Source of the DNA: Minicystis rosea
GTDB lineage: Bacteria > Myxococcota_A > Polyangia > Polyangiales > Polyangiaceae
NCBI GenBank assembly: GCA_001931535.1
Contig: CP016211.1
Coordinates: forward strand, 620,001-684,000
Reading direction: 5' to 3'
Length of the DNA: 64,000 nt
Both the position numbers and the translations under genes were made by a program. Under the pieces are notes generated by a model. The model did no database searches. It was not told where the DNA came from and saw only the letters and a list, made by a program, of their open reading frames with translations. Below, in pieces: positions 11,861-23,202 of the stretch. Each line of letters opens with the position of its first letter. The stretch's first letter is position 1.

Positions 11861-12168
11861 GTCGACATCCGAAGCGCGAAAGAGGCCTCATTGTCCCGCG
11901 CGCGCCGGGCGACGCAAGCCGCGTGAGGACGTCTGGATCACGTCGTCGCGCGGTGGTGATGTCGAAGCAAGAACCACTCCGTAGGGCGGCAATGTCGGGT
12001 GGATCAAGCTGGCGTGTCCGGCGCGGGGTAGGGGTCGCGTGCGGCCCCACTGAAGAAGGCTGACTTGTCCGGCGTGCGGTGTGGGGCCGCTCGCGGCGCC
12101 GTCATGAAGAAGGTTGGCTTGCCCGAAGTGAGGACGACGGGGCCGCTTCCGGCCCCATCGTCACACCA
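11861..12168. repeat. Intergenic region with diverged copies of the 54-bp repeat
   Basis: Between dnaG and atpC, about 12000-12160 holds three degenerate copies of the 3.4-kb array unit, in the opposite orientation. On the minus strand they read like GCCGCGAGCGGCCCC followed by GCCGGACAAGCC, at about 54-bp spacing. No coding sequence is seen. Confidence 0.7.
12140..12157 (-). terminator. Hairpin downstream of atpC
   Basis: GGGGCCG-CTTC-CGGCCCC, a perfect 7-bp GC stem with a tetraloop, 12 bp beyond the atpC stop. It is one copy of the repeat hairpin. No T-tract follows, so intrinsic termination would be atypical. Confidence 0.45.
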
Positions 12169-12723
12169 TCACGCGTCGGGGAAGGAGGAGCCGGGGCCGT
12201 GGTGGTCCGTGAGGCTCTCGTCGGCCTGCTGGTACTCCACCATCTCGGCCTCGCTCGGGGCCTGGGCGTTGTCGTTGAGGAACCGGGTGTCCTCGCGCAC
12301 GGTGGGCGGCGGCGCGTCGCCGATCAGCTCGAGCTGCGCGGCGAGCCACTGCTCCTCCTCGATCAGCTCGCGCCGCTCGGGGGAGGTGAGATCGCCTTGC
12401 CAGTGATCGAGCTTGTCGTCGACCTCCTTGAGGCGCATGCGCACGCGGACGACGTCGACGTCGTCCTTCTTGGTGAACTTCTCGGTGATGAGCAGGGCCA
12501 CGTCGTTGACCACCTCGACGAAGCCGTGGTGGACGGCGATGCGGGTCTCCTGACCGTCACGCTTGTAGCTCACGAGCCCGGTGCGGAGCGCGGCGAGCAG
12601 CGGGAGGTGCCCAGGGAGCACGCCGAACTCACCGGCCACGCTGGGCGCGGTGACCTCGTTCACGCGCTCGCGCAGCGCCACGCCCGTGGGCGTCACGATC
12701 TCGAGAAGAATCTGTTCGGCCAT
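12169..12723 (-). CDS. atpC: ATP synthase epsilon subunit
   Basis: Central-stalk subunit of F1. The N-terminal beta-barrel is clear (ILLEIVTPTGVALRERV, GEFGVLPGHLPLLAALRTG, VHHGFVEVVNDVALLI), followed by the helical C-terminal domain. At 184 residues it is longer than the usual 130-140. The extra tail from about residue 135 is acidic and ends in a Ser/Pro/Asp-rich segment. It follows atpD by 34 bp, so the two are probably cotranscribed, apart from the rest of the ATP synthase genes, which are not in this window. Confidence 0.93.
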   Translation of the reverse strand: MAEQILLEIVTPTGVALRERVNEVTAPSVAGEFGVLPGHLPLLAALRTGLVSYKRDGQETRIAVHHGFVEVVNDVALLITEKFTKKDDVDVVRVRMRLKEVDDKLDHWQGDLTSPERRELIEEEQWLAAQLELIGDAPPPTVREDTRFLNDNAQAPSEAEMVEYQQADESLTDHHGPGSSFPDA

Positions 12724-12757
12724 GGGTCGCGGTCTCCCTTCGTCGATCGTGGGGCCT

Positions 12758-14626
<1,869 letters not shown>

Positions 14627-15463
14627 TCAGCCTTGCTTCTCACCGAGCTTCGCGATCCTCGCGAAGGCCTCCACCGGCAGCGTCTCTCCACGCAGACCGA
14701 GGTCGATCCCGACCTCTTGCGCGTTCGCGTCGAGCTCTTCTTTCGACCAGCCGTAGAGCCCCTTCCACGCGTTGCGCAGCGTCTTGCGACGCGCGCCGAA
14801 GGCGGCCTTCACCGCGGCGCGAAACGCGTTCGTCTCCTCCGCGCGTCGCGGGCGATGAGGCATGAGCAGCACGACTGCGGAGTCGACCTCGGGGCGCGGA
14901 TAGAACGCGCCGCCCTTCACGGTGAGGATCCGCTTCACGTCGAACGCCGCCTGCACGAACACGCTCAGCGCGCCGTACGCATCCGTGTCCGGCCGCGCGG
15001 CCAATCGATCGGCGACCTCGGCCTGCACCATGAACACCGCGCGATCGATGGCATCGGCGAGGCCCACCGTCTTCTCCACGAGCTTGCCGGTGATGAGGTA
15101 GGGCAGGTTCCCGGCGATGACGTGCGGCCGCGGGCCGGTCGCGACTTTGGCTCCCCAGTCGACGTCGGCGGCGTCGCCTTCGATGATGTCGAGCCGCCCC
15201 TCGGCGATCACGGCGCTCAGATCTTCGCGCAGGATGGGCACGAGATCACGATCGAACTCGATCGCGGTCACCCGCGCCGCGCGCGCGAGGAGCGGGCGCG
15301 TCAGCGCGCCGAGCCCCGCGCCGATCTCGACCACCGTGCCGCCTTCGGGCGTCGTCGCCGCTTCGGCGATCGTCTTCGCGGCATGGACGTCGGCGAGGAA
15401 GTTTTGTCCGAACTTCTTCTTCGGCGCGAGCCCACGCGTCCGCAGCATCTCCGCGATCGACAC
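14627..15463 (-). CDS. rsmA: 16S rRNA dimethyladenosine transferase
   Basis: Dimethylates two adjacent adenosines near the 3' end of 16S rRNA (KsgA activity) in late 30S assembly. The 278-residue protein carries FGQNFL near the N-terminus, the SAM-binding VEIGAGLGALT, acidic motif II (AIEFDRDLV) and the catalytic motif GNLPYLITGKL. The C-terminal domain includes FYPRPEVDSAVV and the basic segment FGARRKTLRNAWKGL. Length is normal. It follows the DUF58 gene by 19 bp and may be cotranscribed with that operon. Confidence 0.96.
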   Translation of the reverse strand: MSIAEMLRTRGLAPKKKFGQNFLADVHAAKTIAEAATTPEGGTVVEIGAGLGALTRPLLARAARVTAIEFDRDLVPILREDLSAVIAEGRLDIIEGDAADVDWGAKVATGPRPHVIAGNLPYLITGKLVEKTVGLADAIDRAVFMVQAEVADRLAARPDTDAYGALSVFVQAAFDVKRILTVKGGAFYPRPEVDSAVVLLMPHRPRRAEETNAFRAAVKAAFGARRKTLRNAWKGLYGWSKEELDANAQEVGIDLGLRGETLPVEAFARIAKLGEKQG

Positions 15464-15482
15464 GATCTTCTACTCCCTGACG

Positions 15483-17135
15483 TTATGCCGGCGACGCGTT
15501 GGCGAGCTCGCTCTCGCGCGCGGGCGCCACGTGCTTCACGCGTACCACACGCACGCCGAGCCGCCGCAGGCCGGCCTCGCGTCGTTGCTGCGCGACGCGC
15601 GCGCGCAGGAGGACGGCCTCGGCGGCGATGGGCGCGACCTCGGTGAACGTGGACTTCGCTTCCCGAGCAAAGAGCGGCGGCTCCTCGTCGGGCTCGGCGC
15701 GCTCGGGATCGTCCCACGGCGGCGAGAGCGCCGGCTCGACGCTCGGGGTCGACCACGTCACCGTCGTTCCGCGGCGCGTGAGACGACGGATGGCGTCGCC
15801 GATGCGCGGATCGGCCGGATCGTCGGGCGGCGGCGCGACCACGTGCACGAGGCTCGGGCGCGGCTTGACCTTGGCGATGTGACCGAGCGCTTCGACGAAG
15901 GCCTGCTCGACCTCGCGGCGATCGCTCTCGGTCTTGGGCGGCGAGTCGATGCCGAAGGCGGCGAGGTAGCGGCGCAGGCTGCGCTCGCGCGGCGTACGCG
16001 CGAACGGCGCCGCGGCCGCGAAGGGAGCACGCGGCCGCATGTTCTCGGCGCGGGAGGCGAGCTTGTCGAGGTCGCCGCGGCGCACGTCGGAGAGGCCGCG
16101 CGCATCGAGGGGACGCAGGTGCTCGATCACGCGCACCGCGACGTCCGGCTCGTCGAGGCTGCTGCGGTGCGCGTCGTGCGTGCCGCACGCCGTCGCGAGC
16201 GCGTGCGCGATCTTGGTGCCGTGCGCAGGGCCTTGATCGGGCGGGATCACGGCCTTGAGGCCGGGCGCATACACGAAGAGGCCCACGCGATCGCCGCGGG
16301 CGAGGTGCCGCGTCGCCACGGCGGCGGCCTCGTCGATGGCCAAGTCGAGCGGCGCGCGGCCGAGCGGACCGGCCCACATGTCGAGCGATGCTTCGAGCAC
16401 GACCCACACGACGTCGCGCTCCTCGCGCTCGAACTCGCGCACCAGGAGCTGCCCGCGCCGCGCGCTCGCCTTCCAGGCGATGCGCCGGAAGGGATCGCCC
16501 GCCTGGTGCTCGCGGAGCTCGCGGAGATCGCTGCCTTCACCGCGCTGCCGCCCCGGCTTGCCGGCAGCGGCCACGAGGTGGCTGCGCCCGCCCCGCGGCT
16601 GCATCAAATACGCGGCGAAGGGGCGGGGGAGGACCTCGATGCCGTAAGGATTGGCGAAGGTGAGCGGCACCTCGAAGAGGCCCGACGCGCCGTGCACCTC
16701 AAGCGCGAGCCCGTGCACGCCGTGCTGCCCGACGCGCGGCACGCGGACCTTCACCTTCACCTTGAGGCGACCCGAAGCGGCCACCTCGCCGGCCGGCGGC
16801 TCGATCTGCACCTCGACCTGCGACGACGCCACCGCGCGGAGCTTCACGTAGCGCGCGGCGAGCGTGTCGCGGTTGCGCACCTCAGCTTCGATCTCGACCA
16901 CGCTCCCGCGCGTCGTTCGCTGCACGCGCCGCGAGCCGCTCCACAGCATCTCGAAGCCGGCCGCGCGGATGCGCGCCACGCTCACCAGCGTGACCATCCG
17001 CGCGATGGCCATCGCGAGGAGCATCGCCCCGCCCCAACCGACGATCGCCGGCGCGCGCGCCGCGACCCCGACACCGACCACGGCGACGCCGGCGATGGCG
17101 AGGTGAGCCGCGGTGCGCGTGGGATAGAGCTGCAT
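15483..17135 (-). CDS. DUF58 domain protein
   Basis: A 550-residue membrane-associated protein starting MQLYPTRTAAHLAIA; earlier in-frame sequence is noise from the MoxR gene. Two hydrophobic segments lie at the N-terminus (about residues 10-45), then a beta-rich domain, then the DUF58 core (SDLRELREHQAGDPFRRIAW, RRGQLLVREFE). The von Willebrand A-like part follows (DVVWVVLEASLDMWAGPLG). DUF58 proteins are usually encoded beside MoxR ATPases and are thought to be their partners in protein maturation or envelope stress. The about 150-residue C-terminal extension is Pro/Arg/Glu-rich. It lies 44 bp after the MoxR gene. Confidence 0.9.
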   Translation of the reverse strand: MQLYPTRTAAHLAIAGVAVVGVGVAARAPAIVGWGGAMLLAMAIARMVTLVSVARIRAAGFEMLWSGSRRVQRTTRGSVVEIEAEVRNRDTLAARYVKLRAVASSQVEVQIEPPAGEVAASGRLKVKVKVRVPRVGQHGVHGLALEVHGASGLFEVPLTFANPYGIEVLPRPFAAYLMQPRGGRSHLVAAAGKPGRQRGEGSDLRELREHQAGDPFRRIAWKASARRGQLLVREFEREERDVVWVVLEASLDMWAGPLGRAPLDLAIDEAAAVATRHLARGDRVGLFVYAPGLKAVIPPDQGPAHGTKIAHALATACGTHDAHRSSLDEPDVAVRVIEHLRPLDARGLSDVRRGDLDKLASRAENMRPRAPFAAAAPFARTPRERSLRRYLAAFGIDSPPKTESDRREVEQAFVEALGHIAKVKPRPSLVHVVAPPPDDPADPRIGDAIRRLTRRGTTVTWSTPSVEPALSPPWDDPERAEPDEEPPLFAREAKSTFTEVAPIAAEAVLLRARVAQQRREAGLRRLGVRVVRVKHVAPARESELANASPA

Positions 17136-17179
17136 GATCGATGAAGACCTTGGAGAGTGACGACGTTCGTTCGCGCGGC

Positions 17180-18147
<968 letters not shown>

Positions 18148-18151
<4 letters not shown>

Positions 18152-19619
18152 CCGGCGGGGTCTCCTTGAACGGGGGCGTGGACGGGGTTGTGGGGCACGA
18201 TCGGATGCTTGCCGTCGGCGCCGCACGCGGAGAGCACCTCACGCACGACGTCGCCGGCCTTTTCCAGCGCTGCGGGCGTGACGTTCGCGGGGCGGCCGGC
18301 GACGACCGCGGACTCGACGTCGTGCATCATTTGCAGGACCTCCGTCAAGGCCGAGGCGAGCCTCCCGTCGAGCCTGCCCGCCTTGATGGCCAACTTCGTG
18401 AGCGCCTCGGGCGGCGGCTCGTTCGGGAGCGCCAAGCGATGCGAGAGCGCCTCGACGAGCGCGCTCTTCAGCTCGAGCAACGCGAGGCTGCGCGGCGAGG
18501 TCGGCGCCGCGAGCACCGCGAAGCGACCCGCGACGCCGCCTTGCGCGACGAGCGGCGTGGCGCGCGCGTAGCGCGGCAGCGGGCTCCGATACGGTCGCGC
18601 GGCCGAGCGCGACACCCACATGGCCAGACCGAGCGCCGCGGCGGCGGCGATGAGCACGTGCGCCCAGCCGGGGAAGCCCTCGTTGCGCGCATCGGCGAGC
18701 GCGGCCGCGATGGCCTTGAGCTGCGTGTCGATGTCCTTGCGGATCGTGCCTTCGCCCCCGAACGATCCTTCTTCGGTGAAGCGATTGGCCACGATGAAGA
18801 GCCGGCCCTGCCGTCGCTGCGCGCCGTCGTCGTCGACGAGGTAGCGTACGAGCCCCGCGACGAATGCGCGGTTGCCCGGATAACGAAGCATCTGGTTGAT
18901 GGTCGCCGAGGGATCGCTCATCGCGAACAGTCGGCCTCGCCCCACCTGTCCGGCCACCGCGATCACGACGTCGGGCTCGCCGATGGACCGGATGCGCAGC
19001 ACCGGCGAGAGGTTCGGGTGCCGGAGGCCCATGGGGTGATTGGTGACGAGCTGCTGCACGTGCGCGACGACGGGGTGCGGCCCGCCGCTGTGCCCCGCGA
19101 CGACGTCGACCACCGGCTCCGCGATCGCGAGCGCCGCCTTGTTGCGCAGCGCGGACACCGGGCGCGACGGCGGCGGGATGCGCTCGATGTGGAAGCGCGT
19201 CAGGGTCTCGTCGCCGCGACCATAGTCATCGAGGATGGCGAGCCGGCCACCGCCCTTCATGAACGAGGCCGTATCGCCCTCGTCCATCGCCTGCAGCGGG
19301 TGGATGGCGATGATGCCGTCCTCCGGCTGCACCTCATCCCAATTCAGGACCGCCACGGCGTGCACGCGCGAGGCCCGAGCTCGGTGCGCGCGATTTCAAG
19401 CAGCTCCGACTCGCCCTCCCAGCCCGTGTCGTTGAGATCGAACGCGCCCGCGTGCGCGGCCTCCGGAGCCACGGAGACCGCCGTGAACGCGCAGGCCAGC
19501 AGCAAAAGCGTGCGTCCGAACCTCGCGGCCCAGCCCGCACGGGCCCTTGCCCTCGTGCGAGCGGGCCCCACGATCTGCACTGAGGCGTCGCCGTCCTGCG
19601 TCATCCGGGGCGTGAACAT
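18148..19619 (-). CDS. DUF4350 membrane protein, with a 1-nt frameshift
   Basis: About 490 residues after frame repair. The N-terminal part (from 19619; an ATG at 19604 is also possible) has a hydrophobic signal (RFGRTLLLLACAFTAVSV) and the start of DUF4350 (AFDLNDTGWEGESELLEIAR). The second part, in another frame, continues VHAVAVLNWDEVQPEDGI and has a membrane segment (VLIAAAAALGLAMWV). The break lies at the CCC run at 19374-19376. One more base would join ARTELG to ASRVHAVAVL in frame. DUF4350 proteins accompany MoxR and DUF58. I read this as a sequencing indel in an intact gene, though a real frameshift cannot be excluded. Confidence 0.85.
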
Positions 19620-19860
19620 AACACCGTCGGGACGGCGATATCCTTGACCACCATCGGTGCATTGCTAGATTCGATCCGAGAGCAGGCTGGAGTCGAAGGT
19701 CTGCGCATCGGGCAGTGAGGTAAAGCGGAGCCCCAGCTCTCCGGAGCTTCGCCGGCGGATTCGAGGGAGCGCGGCGACCAAGCGGTCATCCGGACGCAAC
19801 ACGCAGCGGCGGAACGAACAGCAAGACAGCAGCACACAAGGCGAGGTTGGAGGTCTTTCG

Positions 19861-20043
19861 ATGCTACCTCCGTTCATCATCGAGCAGATTCGGCAGCGCG
19901 AAGAGAAAGAGCGCGAGCGACGCGAGAGCGAGAAGAATCAACCTCGGCTCGAGCTCCCGCTGGATCGTTATCCGTCGCGCCGCCCGTCCGAGCCGGAAGA
20001 AGACGAGCCCAACCGCGGGGTCGTGATTCTGGACCTGGCGTAG
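19861..20043 (+). CDS. Conserved small protein, 60 residues
   Basis: A short protein with a strong ribosome site (GGAGGT at 19849-19854, six bases before the ATG). It starts MLPPFIIEQIRQREEKERER, is highly charged, continues with a basic/proline part, and ends in a hydrophobic tail (RGVVILDLA). From memory, small proteins with this LPPFIIE start and a hydrophobic VIxL tail recur in diverse bacteria without known function. A hairpin with a T-rich tract follows. It is probably real despite its size. Confidence 0.7.
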   Translation: MLPPFIIEQIRQREEKERERRESEKNQPRLELPLDRYPSRRPSEPEEDEPNRGVVILDLA

Positions 20044-20056
20044 AAGCAATCCCTTC

Positions 20057-20096
20057 CACCGCTTCGGCGGTGCTCCTATTTTCTGTTTTCCTGCCC
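20057..20096 (+). terminator. Rho-independent terminator after the small protein gene
   Basis: CACCGC-TTCG-GCGGTG stem-loop (20057-20072) followed by a T-rich stretch containing TATTTTCTGTTTT. It is 13 bases past the stop codon and the clearest intrinsic terminator in the window. Confidence 0.75.
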
Positions 20097-20387
20097 CGGC
20101 CATCTCCATTCGAGTGGCCTCCTCGACCCAGACAGAGTAGCTCCCTCCGTCCCGTGACTGTCCGGGGCGACGGAGGCGAGCTGCCGCACCGAGCGCACCT
20201 CGCCGCTCGTCAATTGCCTCGCTAACTGCCTCGCGAATCGCCTACCGTCGCAGCCGTTCAGGAATCATCCGTCACGGGGTGAAGAACCGGGTTGACCGGT
20301 GGGCTGTCTTCTTCTACCCTTCGCGCCCCACTCCGGCGCCTGCCTTCGGCGTCGCAGATTCTCAGGATTTTCAAGGAAACACGAACG
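20097..20387. other. Leader/promoter region of the rpsP operon
   Basis: Noncoding interval before rpsP. It should contain the operon promoter. No clear consensus -35/-10 pair or riboswitch fold was recognised. Confidence 0.35.
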
Positions 20388-20654
20388 ATGGCCGTTCACA
20401 TTCGTCTCGCCCGCGCCGGCACCACCAAGACCCCCTTCTACCGCATCGTGGTCGCTGACCAGCGCAGCCCGCGTGGGGGTCGTTTCATCGAGCGCCTCGG
20501 CACGTGGGATCCGCGTCGCCCCGAGCTCCGTCTCGATGCCGGTCGCGTGAAGCACTGGATCTCGAAGGGCGCTCAGCCGACCCACACGGTGGCGCTCCTT
20601 CTCAAGCAGCCGAACGTCCTCGGGGCCGAGACCGCGCCTGCCGCCGCGAAGTAG
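20388..20654 (+). CDS. rpsP: 30S ribosomal protein S16
   Basis: An 88-residue small-subunit protein with the family sequence MAVHIRLARAGTTKTPFYRI, VVADQRSPRGGRFIERLGTW and a short Ala-rich tail. The ATG at 20388 follows AAGGAAAC. First gene of the ribosome maturation operon rpsP-khpA-rimM-trmD. Confidence 0.98.
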   Translation: MAVHIRLARAGTTKTPFYRIVVADQRSPRGGRFIERLGTWDPRRPELRLDAGRVKHWISKGAQPTHTVALLLKQPNVLGAETAPAAAK

Positions 20655-20659
20655 CAGCG

Positions 20660-20911
20660 ATGGCTCCGTCGTCATCTCCCCTGGTCGATCTCGTCGCTCT
20701 GATCGCCCGCTCGCTCGTCGACCAGCCGGACAAGGTCGTGGTCCACGAGGTGCCGGGCGATCGCTATCCTCGGATCGAGCTGACCGTCGCACGCGAAGAC
20801 ATCGGCAAGGTGATCGGCAAAGACGGTCGCACCGCCCAATCGATCCGCGTCGTGCTCAATGCGGCCGCCAGCAAGGCGGGGCGGCGCGCGCACCTCGACA
20901 TCCTCGACTGA
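20660..20911 (+). CDS. khpA: KH-domain RNA-binding protein
   Basis: An 83-residue single KH-domain protein with the RNA-binding GxxG loop in IGKVIGKDGRTAQSIR and the C-terminal helix typical of the KhpA/YlqC family. It starts five bases after the rpsP stop. KhpA binds RNA, in some bacteria with KhpB, and is routinely found between rpsP and rimM. Confidence 0.93.
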   Translation: MAPSSSPLVDLVALIARSLVDQPDKVVVHEVPGDRYPRIELTVAREDIGKVIGKDGRTAQSIRVVLNAAASKAGRRAHLDILD

Positions 20912-20921
20912 CAGGGTCGAC

Positions 20922-21626
20922 ATGGCGCGCGGCGTGACACGGGGTGCAGCGTCGCGAAATGCGCGCGGCGAACGAGCATCCAATACGGTCGCGGCGTCGA
21001 AGGACGCCGCGGCGAAGAAGGGCGCAGCTCCGAAGAGCAATGAGCGAGCGGCGCCCAAGGCTGCCGAGCCGAAGGCCGCGAAGCCGGTGGAACGCTCCAC
21101 GGGCGTGCGCCGCGACGAGGGCTACATCGCGGTCGCGGAGGTGGCGCGCCCGCACGGAGTGCAGGGCGAGCTGCGCCTCAAGGTGTACAACCCCGACTCG
21201 GATCTGCTCGAGCAGAAGCCGCGGGTGCGGCTGCGCCTCCCCGACGGGACGACGCGCGACGCGAGCATCGTGTCCGCGCGCGAAGCCAACAAGGCGCTGC
21301 TCGTGCGGTTCGCGGGCATCGACGATCGCGATGCGGCCGAGACGCTGCGGAACGCGGAGATCTGCGTGCCGCGGGCCAGCTTTCCGGCGCTCGAAGACGG
21401 TGAGTTCTACGCGTGCGACGTCGAAGGCGCGCGCGCGGTGATGCGCTCGTCGGGCGAGGAAATCGGGCACGTCGTCGGTCTGGCTTCGTACCCGACGTGC
21501 GACGTGCTGCTCATCGAGCGGCCCGGCGCGGCGCGGATCGAGGTGCCGTTGCTCGATCCGTACGTCGGCGCCGTCGACGTGGAGCGGGGCGTCGTGGAGA
21601 TCCTCACCATCGAAGGCCTCGATTGA
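20922..21626 (+). CDS. rimM: 16S rRNA processing protein RimM
   Basis: Ribosome maturation factor acting on the 30S head with S19. The core begins at YIAVAEVARPHGVQGELRLK and ends with the PRC-barrel domain (VEVPLLDPYVGAVDVERG-like, here IEVPLLDPYVGAVD). The 234-residue product carries a low-complexity N-terminal extension of about 60 residues rich in Lys, Ala and Pro (KDAAAKKGAAPKSNERAAPK), absent from most homologues. The start at 20922 (MARGVTRGAAS) is preferred; a later start would remove the extension, but none has a better ribosome site. Confidence 0.93.
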   Translation: MARGVTRGAASRNARGERASNTVAASKDAAAKKGAAPKSNERAAPKAAEPKAAKPVERSTGVRRDEGYIAVAEVARPHGVQGELRLKVYNPDSDLLEQKPRVRLRLPDGTTRDASIVSAREANKALLVRFAGIDDRDAAETLRNAEICVPRASFPALEDGEFYACDVEGARAVMRSSGEEIGHVVGLASYPTCDVLLIERPGAARIEVPLLDPYVGAVDVERGVVEILTIEGLD

Positions 21627-21631
21627 GCGCG

Positions 21632-22546
21632 ATGCGTGTCGACATCGTCACGCTCTTTCCCGAGCTTTTCGAGCCGTTTCTGACCATCGGGATGGTGGGT
21701 CGCGCCGTCTCTTCGAGCGCGATGCGGGTGCGGATGAAGAGTCCACGCGAGTTCGGCTTGGGCCGGCACCGCGCCGTCGACGACACGCCCTACGGCGGTG
21801 GCTCGGGGATGGTGATGCGGGTGGACTGCATCGTCGACTGCTTGGAGGCGCTCGATGCCGAGCCGTTGTCGCCCGGCGAGGCGCCTCCTCCGCGCGCGCA
21901 TCGCGTCCTCCTCTGCCCGCAGGGGGCGCGGTTTGATCAGCGCAAGGCGCGCGAGCTCGTGGAGCGCGGCGCGGTGGCGCTCATTTGCGGCCGCTACGAG
22001 GGCTTCGACGAGCGGGTGCGTGGCTTCGTCGACGAGGAGCTGAGCCTCGGGGACTTCGTGCTGAGCGGCGGCGAGGTCGCGGCGATGACGATCGTGGATG
22101 CGTGCTCGCGGCTCATCCCCGGCGTGCTTGGCAACGCGGCTTCCGCGGAGCACGAGTCTCACAGCGAAGCGCTCGGCGGGCTCCTCGAATACCCGCAGTA
22201 CACGCGGCCGGTGGAGTATCGCGGCGTGCGCGTCCCGGAGGTCCTGCAGGGCGGGAACCACGCGCAGATCGAAGCCTTCCGGCTCGCCGAAGCGGAGCGC
22301 CGCACGCGCGAGCGCAGGCCTGATCTCTGGGCCGAGGTCGAGCGCGCTCGTGAGGCTGCGCGCGCGGCGCTTCCCCCGAAGCGCGAGCGTCGACGCGGCG
22401 GCGGGCCGCCTCGTGGTGGCAGCGCACCGACGGGCGACGGTGGCGCGGCTCCCGATGGTGGGAGCGATCGATCGGGTGAAGGAAGCCTCGCGCCGATGGG
22501 CGATTTCGCGGCCGTGGGGCCGCGTTCGGGAGATGTCGTGTCATGA
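21632..22546 (+). CDS. trmD: tRNA (guanine-37-N1) methyltransferase
   Basis: Methylates G37 in tRNA to prevent frameshifting. It starts MRVDIVTLFPELFEPFL, a few bases after rimM. The trefoil-knot SAM site is seen in LICGRYEGFDERV and LGDFVLSGGEVAAMTI, and the C-terminal domain in EYPQYTRPVEYRGVRVPEVL. The 304-residue protein exceeds the usual 240-250; the last about 55 residues are a Gly/Pro/Arg-rich tail. Its TGA overlaps the next ATG (ATGA). Confidence 0.96.
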   Translation: MRVDIVTLFPELFEPFLTIGMVGRAVSSSAMRVRMKSPREFGLGRHRAVDDTPYGGGSGMVMRVDCIVDCLEALDAEPLSPGEAPPPRAHRVLLCPQGARFDQRKARELVERGAVALICGRYEGFDERVRGFVDEELSLGDFVLSGGEVAAMTIVDACSRLIPGVLGNAASAEHESHSEALGGLLEYPQYTRPVEYRGVRVPEVLQGGNHAQIEAFRLAEAERRTRERRPDLWAEVERAREAARAALPPKRERRRGGGPPRGGSAPTGDGGAAPDGGSDRSGEGSLAPMGDFAAVGPRSGDVVS

Positions 22547-23100
22547 AGCGCTTGGCGCTCGCGCTGGTGCACCACCCCGTGCTCGATCGCGGCGGGGATG
22601 TCGTCACCACGGCCATCACCAACCTCGACCTGCACGACATGGCGCGCAGCGCGCGCACGTACGGGGTGGGTGAGCTCTACATCATTCATCCGATCGAGGC
22701 GCAGCGGCTCCTCGCGAATCGCATCCAAGAGCATTGGGTCGAAGGCTCGGGGCGGCGGCGCATCCCGGATCGGGCGGCCGCGATGGATGTGCTGCGGATC
22801 GTGCCGTCGCTCGAGGACGTGTACGAGAAGCTCGGCGGTCGCGAGGCGATCGAGGTGTGGACCACGGCGGCCTCCGCGCGTGGGCCCAGCGTGACAACCT
22901 ATGCCGATGGGCGCGCGCGCCTCGAGGCGAGCGAGCGGCCGGTGGTGATCCTCTTCGGGACGGGGTGGGGGATCGCGGGCGGCGTGGTCGACGCGGCCGA
23001 CGTGCGCCTCGAGCCGATCAAGGCGCTCCGCGACACGGGGTACAACCACCTCAGCGTGCGCGCGGCGTGCGCCATCACGTTGGACCGTCTGCTCGGCTGA
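22543..23100 (+). CDS. SPOUT RNA methyltransferase (PF09936 type)
   Basis: A 185-residue protein translationally coupled to trmD. It opens LALALVHHPVLDRGGDVVTT and has the conserved C-terminal knot motif VILFGTGWGIAGGVVD, with YNHLSVRAACAITLDRLLG at the end, matching the family of trmD-adjacent SAM-dependent RNA methyltransferases found in deltaproteobacteria and Aquificae. The RNA target is not known. The next genes often found here (rplS, rnhB) are missing from this window. Confidence 0.88.
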   Translation: MKRLALALVHHPVLDRGGDVVTTAITNLDLHDMARSARTYGVGELYIIHPIEAQRLLANRIQEHWVEGSGRRRIPDRAAAMDVLRIVPSLEDVYEKLGGREAIEVWTTAASARGPSVTTYADGRARLEASERPVVILFGTGWGIAGGVVDAADVRLEPIKALRDTGYNHLSVRAACAITLDRLLG

Positions 23101-23202
23101 GCGGAGGTCCAGCGGACGTCACGAGCGCCTCGCAGCGGCGAGGGTTGCTGCTGTTTTCGAGCGATCGGCGATGCAGAGCGTGCTGCGATCGTCGGAGGGA
23201 GC

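Noticed and set aside
10049..11926. 625-codon plus-strand open frame opposite dnaG
   Set aside because: Antisense shadow. DnaG motifs on the minus strand are decisive.
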